Part shown: piece by piece, positions 42,149-52,467 of the stretch | Numbering within the stretch: position 1 is the first letter of the stretch | Layout: the number at the start of each line of letters is the position of its first letter | From: Bacteroides salyersiae WAL 10018 = DSM 18765 = JCM 12988 | Lineage (GTDB): Bacteria > Bacteroidota > Bacteroidia > Bacteroidales > Bacteroidaceae | Length of the DNA stretch: 64,000 bases | NCBI RefSeq assembly: GCF_000381365.1 | Contig: NZ_KB905466.1 | Coordinates: 1,571,207 to 1,635,206, forward strand | Direction of reading: 5' to 3' | Program-made: the position numbers and the translations under genes | The notes under the pieces: generated by a model | What the model was told of the DNA's origin: nothing | The model's database searches: none | Seen by the model: only the letters and a program-made list of their open reading frames with translations

Positions 42149-44425
42149 ATGAGAAACTTATTTTTATCTCTTTTTTTGATTTCGTCTGTTGTCTGTTCCG
42201 CTCAGGACACGGATATCAATAATTTCAAACCGGATAACCAGAAAGTCAAATTCACAGAAACAAATCTCCCGATCGTTTTCATCGATACCCAACACCAAGT
42301 GATCGAACGTGAAAACCGCATCACCGCCAAAATGAAAATTATCGATAATGGAGAAGGGCAATTGAACCATATGGATACCCTCTTGTATCCGAATCAAACA
42401 GTAGACTATAGCGGCTATATCGACTTGAAATACCGGGGCAACTCTTCTTTTACCAATTCCGACAAAAAACCATATGCCATTCGTGCACTGGACAAACCTC
42501 TGGAAGAAGGAGGTAAGAAACAAAAAGTATCCCTATTGGGAATGGGCAAAGACAACGATTGGGCATTGCTGGCTCCTTATGCGGACAAAAGTATGATCAG
42601 AGACGTATTTGCGTTTACTCTGGCCAGACCCTTCTTCGAATACGTACCCACAGGAAAATATTGTGAAATGATCATGGACGGCACCTATTACGGTGTCTTT
42701 ATCCTTTCCGAAAGAGTTAGAAAAGGCAAGAACCGCCTGGACTTACCGGATCCGGGAGACAGTGGCGATGCATTGACAGGAGGTTACCATCTGGAAGTGG
42801 ACAGAGACGATGAACCGGTTTATTACTCCAAACACTCACCCGTAGATTCAAAAGGTAACCCCATCCGTAATAAAAAAATATCTTTCCAATATAAGAACAT
42901 GGACCAGGATGAATTTTCCAAAGCCCAACTGGATTATATACACGGATACATCGATGCATTCGAAGATAACTTAGCCTCCGCAGATTACAAGAACCCGGAA
43001 ACAGGATACAGAAAGTACATCGACGTCACCTCTTTCATCGACTATATGCTCTCAACAGAATTCTGCCATAATGTAGACGGTTATCGCCTAAGTACTAATT
43101 TATATAAGTATAGAGACAGCAAAGATCCCAGATTCAAAACATCCTTATGGGATATGAATTTAGGTTTCGGCAACGCTGATTATAATAATGGTTGGAGAAC
43201 AGACACTTGGGCATACAACTTTAATGACATAGCATCCGGTGATAACCAGTTGGTTCCTTTCTGGTGGTATAAGTTGCTTAAAGACGATGCATTTATGAAA
43301 GAAGTGAAAGAGCGTTGGGAACTATATCGTGAAACAAGTTACTCGGACAAGAACATAGAACTTACCATTGACTCGTTAACTACCTTATTAAATGCTAAGG
43401 GAGCACAAGAACGCAACTCACAGGCTTGGCCAAGATGGGGAAGATACGTATGGCCCAATCAATACGTGGCCCAATCTTATGATGATGAAATTTCTTATTT
43501 AAAGAGTTGGATCAAAGAACGGTTGATTTTCATGGACAGGGCCTTACTCGATAAAGAGCCCGAACCGGTAGAGTATACCCAACTGACCGTCACATCAGGA
43601 TTTAATGAAGATGTCATAGCCGAGCAACGTCCTGCCGTCAACTATTCTACAGCTTCCCTCGATAACCAAGGTTGGATTTATTATACATCAGGAGTACAAG
43701 AACAAGGCTCTCTGCCAACCGATAGAAATATCACTTCCAGCACCGGCGTTCAATATCGCCTTGCCGCATATGACAAGCCCAATGCAGCAACTCTGATCAA
43801 AGAAAATGCAGCTACCCTGCAATTCGACGGTTCTCACCAAACGGGAGCCCTTTATTTGCTTTCGACCTGTACCGATGGTAGTTCCACAGTAGATGTAACC
43901 GTATATTATGCCGATGAAACCAGTTCTACTCCTAAAAGCATAACAATAGGCGACTGGTATAGCGAAGTTTCTACAGGAAAAGCGGTACATGGACTAAGCA
44001 GGATCACACGGTCGAACGACCAAATGGACGGACGATACAATTTCTGCCTGTATGAACATAAAATAAATACCGATAAAAATAAAGTAATTGCATCGATAAA
44101 GATAGAAAACACAGGAAAGGGACACCCGGCCATATTTGCTGTCACCAAAGAAGGAAAAGAATCCGGCGTAGGTGTAGAGAATGTCAGCAACGAAAAGCAG
44201 ACCAAGGTTTATCCCCGCCTCATTGCAAATGGAGAGGTATTGACCGTTGAGTCTCCTGCCAACTCCACTATCCGGTTGATGACAATGCAAGGCAGTGTTA
44301 TAATGCAACAGGAAACAACAAACAGTTTTACCCGATTACCGATCAACGGATTATCCCAAGGCATCTATTTGTTGACAGTAGTCAATGCAAGTAACCAACA
44401 GACATTTAAGGTTATTGTAAAATAG
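42149..44425 (+). CDS. secreted CotH-family protein with T9SS-like C-terminal domain
   Basis: The 758-aa protein has a signal peptide ending near SVVCSAQ. The CotH kinase-like domain (about 40-450) shows YRGNSSFTNSDKKPYAIRAL, LLAPYADKSMIRDVFAF, TYYGVFILSERV and the DMNLGFGNADY motif that carries metal-binding acidic residues. A beta-rich segment follows. The C-terminal ~70 residues (VYPRLIANGEVLTVESP, then LPINGLSQGIYLLTV) resemble a type IX secretion sorting domain. CotH-type proteins can phosphorylate proteins in other bacteria; here the substrate is unknown. It is monocistronic, with a hairpin after the stop. Confidence 0.88.
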   Translation: MRNLFLSLFLISSVVCSAQDTDINNFKPDNQKVKFTETNLPIVFIDTQHQVIERENRITAKMKIIDNGEGQLNHMDTLLYPNQTVDYSGYIDLKYRGNSSFTNSDKKPYAIRALDKPLEEGGKKQKVSLLGMGKDNDWALLAPYADKSMIRDVFAFTLARPFFEYVPTGKYCEMIMDGTYYGVFILSERVRKGKNRLDLPDPGDSGDALTGGYHLEVDRDDEPVYYSKHSPVDSKGNPIRNKKISFQYKNMDQDEFSKAQLDYIHGYIDAFEDNLASADYKNPETGYRKYIDVTSFIDYMLSTEFCHNVDGYRLSTNLYKYRDSKDPRFKTSLWDMNLGFGNADYNNGWRTDTWAYNFNDIASGDNQLVPFWWYKLLKDDAFMKEVKERWELYRETSYSDKNIELTIDSLTTLLNAKGAQERNSQAWPRWGRYVWPNQYVAQSYDDEISYLKSWIKERLIFMDRALLDKEPEPVEYTQLTVTSGFNEDVIAEQRPAVNYSTASLDNQGWIYYTSGVQEQGSLPTDRNITSSTGVQYRLAAYDKPNAATLIKENAATLQFDGSHQTGALYLLSTCTDGSSTVDVTVYYADETSSTPKSITIGDWYSEVSTGKAVHGLSRITRSNDQMDGRYNFCLYEHKINTDKNKVIASIKIENTGKGHPAIFAVTKEGKESGVGVENVSNEKQTKVYPRLIANGEVLTVESPANSTIRLMTMQGSVIMQQETTNSFTRLPINGLSQGIYLLTVVNASNQQTFKVIVK

Positions 44426-44440
44426 CCCTTTACAACCCAA

Positions 44441-44497
44441 AGCCTGCTTTAATTTTACTCAGTATTATTTTGAGAGGACAATTAATTAAAGCAGGCT
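44441..44497 (+). terminator. hairpin after the CotH gene, likely terminator
   Basis: The perfect 14-bp arms AGCCTGCTTTAATT (44441-44454) and AATTAAAGCAGGCT (44484-44497) lie 15 bp after the stop. Confidence 0.6.
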
Positions 44498-44513
44498 CTA
44501 AATCAACCCTAAT

Positions 44514-44559
44514 AAAAAAAACTGTATCGATACAAATCAAAACGATCTGTCCGATACAG
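44514..44559 (-). terminator. intrinsic terminator of the aminotransferase gene
   Basis: The stem CTGTATCG/CGATACAG (44522-44529, 44552-44559), read on the minus strand, is followed by T7. Confidence 0.65.
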
Positions 44560-44604
44560 GTTTATTTTTTACATCCGCCATTGCCCGGCAAACACAAACT
44601 ATCT

Positions 44605-45798
44605 TTATTTCAGTTTCGCCAATGCTTCCTTAATCCGGCGGATAGCTTCAACAATGTTCTCATCACTGGTAGCATAACTCATACGAATACATTCAGGCGC
44701 ACCAAAAGAAGCACCACCCACACAAGCCACATGAGCCACTTCCAACAGATACATAGCCAGATCATCCGAATCCGCAATCTTACGGTCGCCTGCTGATTTT
44801 CCAAAGAAAGAACTACATTTAGGGAACAAATAGAAAGCGCCTTCAGGAACATTCACCTCAAAGCCCGGGACTTCTTTTGCCAACTTCACAATCAGGTCGC
44901 GGCGACGCTCGAACGCCTTACGCATTTCTTCTACCGGAGCTTGAGAACCCGTATAGGCGGCTTCAGCAGCCTTCTGAGAAACAGAGCAAGGCCCCGACGT
45001 ATATTGTCCCTGCAATTTATTGCAAGCTTTCACAATCCATTCCGGTCCGGCAATAAAACCGATTCTCCATCCGGTCATCGCATAGGCTTTCGACACACCG
45101 TTTACGATCACTGTCCGTTCTTTCATTTCCGGGAACTGTGCAATGCTCTGATGTTTACCTATATAATTGATATGCTCATAAATCTCATCTGCAATTACCA
45201 CTACCTGCGGATATTTCGCCAACACGGCAGCTAAACCGGCTAACTCTTCCTTACTATAAACCGAACCGGTAGGATTCGACGGAGAACAGAGTATCAATGC
45301 CTTTGTTTTCGGGGTAATGGCGGCTTCCAACTGTGCGGGAGTAATCTTAAAATCCTGTTCGATCCCGGCAGTTACAATCACCGGAGTACCTTCTGCCAGT
45401 TTCACCATTTCCGGATAACTTACCCAATACGGTGCAGGCACGATCACTTCATCACCCGGATTAACCAATACCATGATTGCATTACATACAGATTGCTTCG
45501 CACCATTGGCACATGAAATCTGAGCGGCTGTATATTCCAGACCATTCTCTTTTTTCAGTTTCTCTACGATGGCGTTGCGCAATGCCGGATACCCGGGAAC
45601 GGGAGAATAACGCGAAAAGTTGTCATCGATAGCTTTCTTTGCAGCTTCTTTGATGTGGTCGGGAGTATTAAAGTCGGGTTCTCCCACACTCAGATTAATA
45701 ACATCAACGCCCTGTGCTTTGAGTTCATTACTCTTCTGCGACATAGCAAGTGTCGCCGATGGCGACAAGCTGTTCAAACGGTCTGATAACTGATTCAT
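44605..45798 (-). CDS. aspC: aspartate aminotransferase (class I PLP enzyme)
   Basis: This 397-aa enzyme moves amino groups between aspartate and 2-oxoglutarate. The PLP Lys is in VNGVSKAYAMTGWRIGF (about residue 238). The cofactor-binding stretch NGAKQSVCNAIMVL and the SPSNPTGSVYS and DEIYEHINY blocks are standard for the bacterial Ib aspartate transaminase. The N-terminus SPSATLAMSQKSNELKAQGVDVINLSVGEPDFNTP is full length. It ends with a terminator and begins about 80 bp from ribBA, so it may have its own promoter. Confidence 0.94.
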   Translation of the reverse strand: MNQLSDRLNSLSPSATLAMSQKSNELKAQGVDVINLSVGEPDFNTPDHIKEAAKKAIDDNFSRYSPVPGYPALRNAIVEKLKKENGLEYTAAQISCANGAKQSVCNAIMVLVNPGDEVIVPAPYWVSYPEMVKLAEGTPVIVTAGIEQDFKITPAQLEAAITPKTKALILCSPSNPTGSVYSKEELAGLAAVLAKYPQVVVIADEIYEHINYIGKHQSIAQFPEMKERTVIVNGVSKAYAMTGWRIGFIAGPEWIVKACNKLQGQYTSGPCSVSQKAAEAAYTGSQAPVEEMRKAFERRRDLIVKLAKEVPGFEVNVPEGAFYLFPKCSSFFGKSAGDRKIADSDDLAMYLLEVAHVACVGGASFGAPECIRMSYATSDENIVEAIRRIKEALAKLK

Positions 45799-45880
45799 TT
45801 TGTATCTACTTTATTGTCGTTTAGTGAAATTAGTTGCAAAATAAGCTATAATATTTGATATATGAAAGTAAAAGCGGATT

Positions 45881-47095
45881 TTACTTGTTAAAATGTAGCG
45901 TATGTCCCATTCGTTCTTTCTTGGTCTTTAAGTAACGTTCATTGTAAGGATTAGGGGTAATCTCGATACCTACATTTTCTGTTATTTCCAAACCATATGC
46001 TTCCAGACCGATACGCTTCACAGGGTTATTGGTCATCAACTTCATTTTTGCCACTCCTACCTCACGCAAAATCTGCGCACCGACTCCATAATCACGTTCA
46101 TCGGCATCGAAACCCAGATGCAGATTCGCATCTACCGTATCATATCCTTCTTCCTGAAGTTTGTATGCGGCAATCTTATTCATCAGTCCGATGCCACGTC
46201 CTTCCTGGTTCATATATACAATGACCCCCTTTCCGGCAGCCTCGATCATCTCCATCGCCTTATGAAGCTGTTCTCCACACTCACAACGACAAGAGCCGAA
46301 AATATCACCCGTCATACATGAAGAATGCACACGTACCAAAATCGGCTCATCTTTATCCCAGCTACCTTTAATCAATGCAATATGCTCCATTCCATTTGAT
46401 TTCTGACGGAACGGAATCAGACGAAAATGTCCGTATTGGGTAGGCATATCCACCTCTACTCCTTTCTCCACAATCGACTCTAATTGCACACGATAAGCAA
46501 TCAAGTCCTTAATCGAGATTATTTTAAGCCCAAAACGTTTGGCCACTTCCACCAATTGAGGCAAACGTGCCATAGTCCCGTCTTCATTAATAATTTCGAT
46601 CAGAGCAGCAGCCGGGTATAGTCCGGCCAGTTTTGCCAAATCCACACTCGCTTCCGTATGACCGGCACGACGGAGTACTCCACGCGAACGGGCACGCAAC
46701 GGATTCACATGTCCCGGACGCCCGAGATCAGCCGGTTTCGTTTTAGGATCGGCCAAAGCACGGATAGTCGCTGCACGATCGTGCATAGATACTCCGGTAG
46801 TACAACCTTCAAGGAGATCGACAGTCACAGTAAACGGTGTCTCATAAATAGAAGTATTTGCAGTAACCTGCATATCCAGTTCCAATTCGGCGCAACGCTC
46901 CTCCGTAATAGGAGCACACAACACACCCCGTCCGTGTGTCATCATAAAATTCACTTTCTCAGGAGTTATTTTTTCAGCCGCAATAATAAAATCACCTTCG
47001 TTCTCGCGATCTTCATCGTCCACTACAATTACGAAATTCCCTTCTCTGAAATCGGCAATAGCCTCATCGATTGTATTCAGTCTGATCTCTTCCAT
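45881..47095 (-). CDS. ribBA: bifunctional DHBP synthase / GTP cyclohydrolase II
   Basis: The 404-aa protein makes both riboflavin precursors. The RibB half (about 1-205) has [25 protein letters not shown] and the [14 protein letters not shown] substrate loop. The RibA half (about 210-400) has [15 protein letters not shown] with the zinc cysteines CRCECGEQL, and [18 protein letters not shown]. No FMN riboswitch is seen upstream. The gene follows the LptF/G-like permease after 7 bp, so they are probably one transcript. Confidence 0.96.
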   Translation of the reverse strand: MEEIRLNTIDEAIADFREGNFVIVVDDEDRENEGDFIIAAEKITPEKVNFMMTHGRGVLCAPITEERCAELELDMQVTANTSIYETPFTVTVDLLEGCTTGVSMHDRAATIRALADPKTKPADLGRPGHVNPLRARSRGVLRRAGHTEASVDLAKLAGLYPAAALIEIINEDGTMARLPQLVEVAKRFGLKIISIKDLIAYRVQLESIVEKGVEVDMPTQYGHFRLIPFRQKSNGMEHIALIKGSWDKDEPILVRVHSSCMTGDIFGSCRCECGEQLHKAMEMIEAAGKGVIVYMNQEGRGIGLMNKIAAYKLQEEGYDTVDANLHLGFDADERDYGVGAQILREVGVAKMKLMTNNPVKRIGLEAYGLEITENVGIEITPNPYNERYLKTKKERMGHTLHFNK

Positions 47096-47102
47096 ACTTA
47101 TT

Positions 47103-49004
47103 CTATAAATTATGATTCTCTTTTATTATGAATTGAATATCTTCGTTGGTCTTTATAACCTTCTCTATATCCCGTACAAGTCGTATACGGAATATCCAGA
47201 TACGGAAATAAAAGAACAATCCTATCGGCACAATGGCTCCCGCCAACAGGTTCAACCAATATACATGAAACGGCCGCACATGAGCAGCCACAGGTATAAT
47301 GGGATAATTATTCAAAGTTGTCAGCAAAGTAAACGATCTTGAATTCGATAACTCTTCAATCAACGTTTCCAGACGCTCATTGATCGCTTTCACTTCATCA
47401 TCTTCGCCGGTAGACATCCAAAGTTTAAAATAATTGGGTGCTTTCTTCAGTTGGTGTTTACTTATATATGCGCGACACTCTGTAGTGAGAGCAGTAAGTT
47501 CCGCAGAAATCTTCGAATAATCCGGATCATGGATAATAACCTCTTTCTTAAACAAATGGCGCACACCACGGATACCTATCACCCGTTTGATCCAGGAAGT
47601 ATAAGCATCCGCATTCAGCACCACCGAATCATTATTGGATTTATAAGTAAGAAATGCCCCCAACGGCGCCAGGATGGCAGAACTGAGCCACATCCCCATC
47701 CATACAATCCATTTACCGTCTCGTGCCATCTTGTATCCACTATTATCTATCACATAATAAACGATAAACACAAGCACAGATACTATCACAGGCATCCCCA
47801 ATCCGCCTTTACGGATAATGCCGCCGAGCGGCGCTCCAATAAAAAAGAAAAGCAGACAGGAAAGAGAAATCGTTATCTTCTTGTGCCATTCCGTTCCATG
47901 CCGGCGGATCTGATAATCATTTTCTCTCATGTTGTAAATCTTAAAGCCATAATCTCCTTGCAGACTTTCGGCACGGTTTGCAGCAGAAGAGAGAATCTTT
48001 TGTTTCTGCATCAGCGTTGCGGCTTCGAAAAGACTGTCTACATTGTAAGATCCGATATCGGCCTGTGTAATCTTTATCGTATCTTCTTTTGACAATCCAC
48101 CGGGATTGCTATATACCCCGCCAATGGCCTCTTTATAATACTGGCGTCCGATACTGTCTCCCACATGTTCCATCGAGTCGATGGAAACCTGTAACGTCTG
48201 CATACTTTTCGTAGTGGCCTGATTGCTCATTATACTCGCATCGGCCATATTAAAGTCCGAATTAAACTCGATAATAGTATGTTTCTCCTTGAAAGATTCC
48301 CGCCGATACGGCACATTTTGCGCCTTCACATTCTGGCTCTTCAAATTTTCGAACAGCTCACCGCTATACAGATGTAGATACAAGTGTTGTTTATCCGCCG
48401 TCATCTCCATACGTCCGGAATCGGCATAAATAATATGCGCATTTTCCGCCCCGTCTTTAAAATTATAGATCAACACATCGTATAGCATACCGGTCTTACG
48501 ATCTTTCTTCCGCACTTTAAGGTTATAATCGGGAATTTCCGAATAGAACACCCCCTCCGGTATATCTACCTCCGGAGATTTCTGTTTCATAGAAATCAGC
48601 AACGTTCCCAATTTTCCTTGCGCTATGGGACCGATCACGTTCTGAAAATAAAAGGAAATTCCACAAATGATACAGACAAGCATGATGAGAGGACGCATGA
48701 TTTTAAGCAAAGAAATGCCCGCCGCTTTCATGGCGAGCAATTCATAACGTTCTCCAAAATTTCCAAAAGTAATAAGGGATGCCAACAATACGGCCAGCGG
48801 AAGTGACAAAGGCACCAGACTCAATGCCGAATAAAAGAAGAACTGAGCCATCACACTCATCTCCAATCCCTTTCCGACCAGTTCGTCCACATATCTCCAC
48901 AAAAACTGCATCATGAAGATGAAGAGACAAATGAAGAATGTACCAATAAAGAGCAGTAAAAAACTCTTTACTATAAATATATCTAATCTTTTTATGCGTA
49001 GCAT
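47103..49004 (-). CDS. LptF/LptG-family lipopolysaccharide export permease
   Basis: The 633-aa membrane protein starts [32 protein letters not shown] (here in the LptF/G N-terminal pattern; first helix about 10-30). It has three N-terminal helices (to about residue 130), a large periplasmic beta-jellyroll region (about 130-365), and three C-terminal helices beginning near 370. These features define the YjgP/YjgQ family that pulls LPS from the inner membrane. The protein is far longer than E. coli LptF (366 aa). A cytoplasmic coiled region and an extra membrane pair (about 570-610) are appended, a Bacteroidetes variation. It precedes ribBA by 7 bp. Confidence 0.9.
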   Translation of the reverse strand: MLRIKRLDIFIVKSFLLLFIGTFFICLFIFMMQFLWRYVDELVGKGLEMSVMAQFFFYSALSLVPLSLPLAVLLASLITFGNFGERYELLAMKAAGISLLKIMRPLIMLVCIICGISFYFQNVIGPIAQGKLGTLLISMKQKSPEVDIPEGVFYSEIPDYNLKVRKKDRKTGMLYDVLIYNFKDGAENAHIIYADSGRMEMTADKQHLYLHLYSGELFENLKSQNVKAQNVPYRRESFKEKHTIIEFNSDFNMADASIMSNQATTKSMQTLQVSIDSMEHVGDSIGRQYYKEAIGGVYSNPGGLSKEDTIKITQADIGSYNVDSLFEAATLMQKQKILSSAANRAESLQGDYGFKIYNMRENDYQIRRHGTEWHKKITISLSCLLFFFIGAPLGGIIRKGGLGMPVIVSVLVFIVYYVIDNSGYKMARDGKWIVWMGMWLSSAILAPLGAFLTYKSNNDSVVLNADAYTSWIKRVIGIRGVRHLFKKEVIIHDPDYSKISAELTALTTECRAYISKHQLKKAPNYFKLWMSTGEDDEVKAINERLETLIEELSNSRSFTLLTTLNNYPIIPVAAHVRPFHVYWLNLLAGAIVPIGLFFYFRIWIFRIRLVRDIEKVIKTNEDIQFIIKENHNL

Positions 49005-49083
49005 CTTATAATACGTTTCGTGCGATTGAGATGCAAAATTAGCACAAAAAAAGGAGTGCAGAAAGTTTTTAGTTGAAAGTTAA

Positions 49084-49470
49084 CTAAAAACCACAAGTTC
49101 TTCTCAACTTATTAACCTGAGAGTCCCACAATTCTTTCATGTCGTCTACTTCATCCGGCTCTGCGAAATCAGTAATTTCCAACACAAAATCACCTGTAAG
49201 TTCATTATAATTCATTTTAATTTCAAAATAGTCTCTTTCGTTCTCATCGTCCAGCCAACGGAAACGGATAAAAGAATAAGCGCGTATGGCCGTAATTTCG
49301 GCATCACGTTGCTCCGTTTTCCCCCAATGAAATTCCACTATTTTATCATTCGACACGACTTTATCTGCAAACCAGTCCTCCAAACCGGTCGGTGTGCTGA
49401 TTGCTGACCAAAGAATGTTTTTAGAGGTCGCATTCAGAAGATACTCCAAACGTATTTTCTCTCTTTTCAT
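49084..49470 (-). CDS. START/AHA1-like domain protein
   Basis: The protein is 128 aa from ATG 49470; a longer frame from 49542 lacks promoter support, because a -7-like TATCTTGG (minus strand, about 49498-49505) lies inside it. The fold pattern KIRLEYLLNATSKNILWSAISTPTGLEDWFADKV, here recognised by its ISTPTGLEDWFA motif, fits the START/Bet v1-like AHA1 family. The helix ending ELWDSQVNKLRR closes the cavity. Ligand unknown. It stands alone between the LptF/G-like gene and tRNA-Met. Confidence 0.85.
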   Translation of the reverse strand: MKREKIRLEYLLNATSKNILWSAISTPTGLEDWFADKVVSNDKIVEFHWGKTEQRDAEITAIRAYSFIRFRWLDDENERDYFEIKMNYNELTGDFVLEITDFAEPDEVDDMKELWDSQVNKLRRTCGF

Positions 49471-49695
49471 AGCTATATTCACCTTAAATTGTGTGTGCCA
49501 AGATAAATACTTTTTTCTAATTACGCAGTATAAATCATGCACTTTATTTTCTTTCTTTTTTTATTTTCCACTCTCAATGTATCTATTTATGATAACTCAA
49601 AGAGCCGATCCTTAAATAAAAAACAGAAAAAAACGACAAATGTTTTGGAGAATAAAAAAAAGTATCTATCTTTGCACCCGCAATCGAGAAACGAT

Positions 49696-49772
49696 GGCGG
49701 GATAGCTCAGCTGGTTAGAGCGCATGATTCATAATCATGAGGTCCCCGGTTCAATCCCGGGTCCCGCTACCA
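49696..49772 (+). tRNA. tRNA-Met (CAT anticodon)
   Basis: A 77-nt cloverleaf includes CCA: acceptor GGCGGGA / TCCCGCT, D arm GCTCAGCTGGTTAGAGC, anticodon stem-loop with TTCATAA loop, and T arm CCGGTTCAATCCCGG. The anticodon stem lacks the three G-C pairs of initiator tRNA, so it is probably the elongator. The CCA is encoded. Confidence 0.95.
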
Positions 49773-49919
49773 AAAGAAAATTAGCGTTTGGGAGGCTTCC
49801 ACTCTTAGGCGCTTTTTTATTCCCCAAAACTGATCGATTTCTGTAGTGCTGTAAGAAAGGGATCAACGTGAAAAAACGATTAAAGATATTTCAATGATTC
49901 AGAATCGTAACCACTCTCT

Positions 49920-50179
49920 TTATCCACTTAAATAATATCAATTATTCACACTGTTATTAACAGGGTTATTAACAAGTATACACAAAGTTATTAACAAGAT
50001 AATCCCCTGATCATTAAAGAATCTCAAATAGAGAAAGGAAAGTCGAAAAGAGTACCCCCGGATAAAGAATAATCCTCACGGCTATTTTCAATGATCAAAA
50101 AGCCTGTATCTATCTACAAGACATTATCAACATCGTTACCAACAGGGTTATCAACAGATAATCACCTTAGTTATCAACA
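49920..50179 (+). other. cluster of ten DnaA-box-like 9-mers (candidate oriC or DnaA-binding locus)
   Basis: Nine-mers close to TTATNCACA/TTATNAACA, all on the plus strand, start at 49920 (TTATCCACT), 49942 (TTATTCACA), 49954, 49966 and 49988 (TTATTAACA), 49976 (GTATACACA), 50124, 50148 and 50171 (TTATCAACA) and 50136 (TTACCAACA). Spacing is often 12 bp. The DNA to the right (50180-50420) is very AT-rich. The gap 49773-50515 has no gene. The clustering and shared orientation are typical of a replication-origin-type DnaA array. Confidence 0.6.
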
Positions 50180-50424
50180 GGATAACTCAATGATTTACAA
50201 TCAATTGATTAATTTATTCACTTAATATATTTAATTGTTTTATAACAGACACCTTTGTTATCGTACAATTGAAGTATATAAATATCCGATACAAGACTTC
50301 CCAATTCATTTATATCCTCAATCTACATTATATATTTCTCAGTTTTACTATACACTTTTATAGCGAAAGCATCAGATAATTCAAATATCGAAATTAACCG
50401 TGATTTATAAGGTCAGCTATTTTG

Positions 50425-50476
50425 AAAAAACAGAAAAGGAAGGCATGTCATTTTTTCTATTCTGACACACCTTCCT
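50425..50476 (-). terminator. intrinsic terminator of the secreted-protein cluster
   Basis: On the minus strand a 14-bp stem (50463-50476 with 50437-50450, AGGAAGG/CCTTCCT ends) is followed by TTTTCTGTTTTTT, 40 bp after the 50516 gene stop. Confidence 0.75.
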
Positions 50477-50515
50477 GGTATTTACTTCAATTCCCCCTTA
50501 GAAAATCCATAAAAC

Positions 50516-52432
50516 TTATCTTACAAACTTTGTATCATAAGATCGCCCTTCCGTATCCGAGACCTGTAAACCATACATACCTTTCTCCAATGAACTTATA
50601 TCAATGATATTATTGTCAACCTTGCCTTCTCTTACTATCATTGAATGATTCAAGTCTAACACTCTATAATCTATTAACGCCCTGTCATCCAAGCTTCTTT
50701 TACGGCCTTTCTCTAATTTCAAGGACAAAAGGCCACCATTTACTTGTGAATTTAGAGTGTATGTTGCCGGCACTAATGGAGCAACAATTAATTGTTCACT
50801 AACAGTTTCTCCATATTTATTCATGGCACGCAATTTAAAAGTAGTACTATACTCCTTATCCACCGAAGCTATAAAATAGCCATCTCGCACATCCTCAACA
50901 TAATAAGTAAAAGGAACAGGAGATCCTTCTTCTAATTGTTCAACCAAAATTTTTTCTGTTCCTTCCACATTCTTAAATCCTATTTTCACATCCACATAGT
51001 AATCGTCCGCAACAGTCCTCGTCTGTGGCATTACTTTAGAAAAAGCCATCTCCGGTTTTTGAGGGAGGTAATCTAAAAGAAAATAGCGAGCCAATCTATT
51101 TACTTCTACAGGATAACTTGTATAATTAACCCGACAACGTAAATATCCATCACTGGAACGTGCATATTGATCTGCCTTATTCACATCAATAGAAGATGGC
51201 ATAAATGAAACCTCACTTTCATTCCACGAAGAAGTAGATGGTATAATTTCCCAAGTACCGTCTTTACGTAAAACACTGACCACCCATCCATACAGTATGT
51301 CACCATCATCATCTAACGCATAAGAACTATGTTGCCATATATACTTATCCACATCATCTTTATCAACAACTTCCTCATTTCTTAAAGCGACATTATAATT
51401 CAAACTTTTTTGAGGATTAGAGAAAGTACACACTTCATCATACCTTTTAGCCTTATCTGTAGAAGTAGAAGTTACAGTAGGCTCTCCACCACCGCCACCA
51501 CCAACAGCTGTATAGTGGACCCAATCAATTGCCTTTAAGAAGCCTTTAAACCATCCACCGATATTGCGTATAGAAGTACCACGAGGTAAATCGGGTTGCA
51601 TCAGCCTCGTTTCATTATCCGTCTCATCCGGTTTAAAAAAACATAAAGAACGTCCATACTCAAATATAGTAGGAGAATATAAACCATATGGCCCAAAACC
51701 GCCAACCGACAAGGTTGCTTTATTTGATGTAGCATAACTATATGCCTTAAAAGGATCAAGCACTTGGTTTCCTAAAACAACCAAATCAAAAGGAAATAAA
51801 GAATTTCTATCAAATTCAATTACCTTTGTTGCATTATCTCCCCGAGCACTAAAATAAAATCCCATTATTTTGCAAAGTTCACGCAATGCTACCGTTACAA
51901 AATCATACTTGTCTTCTTGGACATCATTTAGTGAAAACGAATATATATCATCACTATTAAAAATTATCTCGCCATCAGGTTTATCAAAAAAGCTCATCCC
52001 AACTTTAGCATTTCCAAGCCCTAAATCTTTAAATTTCCACTTTATCGTAGATCGCCAAGCTCTGGAAAGATCGTCACGCGGATCCATTTTGCAAGAATCC
52101 GTATGAAGAGTTGTTTTAGCAATTACATTACTTCCCCTCAACTTTCCGAACTTAACTTTCACCTTAATGGGTAAAGCGGTAGGCAACTGTTCTTCAAAAA
52201 TACGGCAGGCATGTTCAAAAGCATTCTTCCTATCTAAATTTTGTTCCCACTCATTACCCTCATATATTACTTGAATAATTGTTCCGCCAACAACTTCTCG
52301 TACTATTGGTTTGAGAATACTCTCCTTACGAAAGAAGTCTCTCCCCAGACTAATCACCTCAGTTCCGTCCTCTTGAGCATAAGCGAATCCCACACACCCC
52401 AAAAACAAGAATAATAGTAATAATTTTCTCAT
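50516..52432 (-). CDS. secreted protein with degenerate metalloprotease-like domain and C-terminal sorting-type domain
   Basis: The 638-aa protein has a signal peptide ending near GFAYAQ. Residues about 40-240 look like a zincin-type secreted domain (ACRIFEEQLPTALPIKVKVKFG, then FVTVALRELCKIMGFYFS). Where an active enzyme would have HExxHxLG there is RELCKIMGF, so zinc binding and catalysis are probably lost. Immunoglobulin-like beta segments follow, and a C-terminal ~60-residue domain (ISSLEKGMYGLQVSDTEG) resembles a T9SS sorting tail. It is downstream of two related genes. Role unknown; perhaps a surface binding protein. Confidence 0.72.
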   Translation of the reverse strand: MRKLLLLFLFLGCVGFAYAQEDGTEVISLGRDFFRKESILKPIVREVVGGTIIQVIYEGNEWEQNLDRKNAFEHACRIFEEQLPTALPIKVKVKFGKLRGSNVIAKTTLHTDSCKMDPRDDLSRAWRSTIKWKFKDLGLGNAKVGMSFFDKPDGEIIFNSDDIYSFSLNDVQEDKYDFVTVALRELCKIMGFYFSARGDNATKVIEFDRNSLFPFDLVVLGNQVLDPFKAYSYATSNKATLSVGGFGPYGLYSPTIFEYGRSLCFFKPDETDNETRLMQPDLPRGTSIRNIGGWFKGFLKAIDWVHYTAVGGGGGGEPTVTSTSTDKAKRYDEVCTFSNPQKSLNYNVALRNEEVVDKDDVDKYIWQHSSYALDDDGDILYGWVVSVLRKDGTWEIIPSTSSWNESEVSFMPSSIDVNKADQYARSSDGYLRCRVNYTSYPVEVNRLARYFLLDYLPQKPEMAFSKVMPQTRTVADDYYVDVKIGFKNVEGTEKILVEQLEEGSPVPFTYYVEDVRDGYFIASVDKEYSTTFKLRAMNKYGETVSEQLIVAPLVPATYTLNSQVNGGLLSLKLEKGRKRSLDDRALIDYRVLDLNHSMIVREGKVDNNIIDISSLEKGMYGLQVSDTEGRSYDTKFVR

Positions 52433-52467
52433 GATTTATCCTTTCTTTTATAATGGTTAGTACAGCT

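Noticed and set aside
45881-47103. FMN riboswitch before ribBA
   Set aside because: Only 7 bp separate it from the upstream permease gene and no RFN-element motifs are present.
49696-49772. Initiator tRNA-Met or tRNA-Ile2
   Set aside because: The anticodon stem lacks the three G-C pairs of initiator tRNA. A CAT tRNA-Ile2 cannot be fully excluded by eye, but the elongator Met call fits better.
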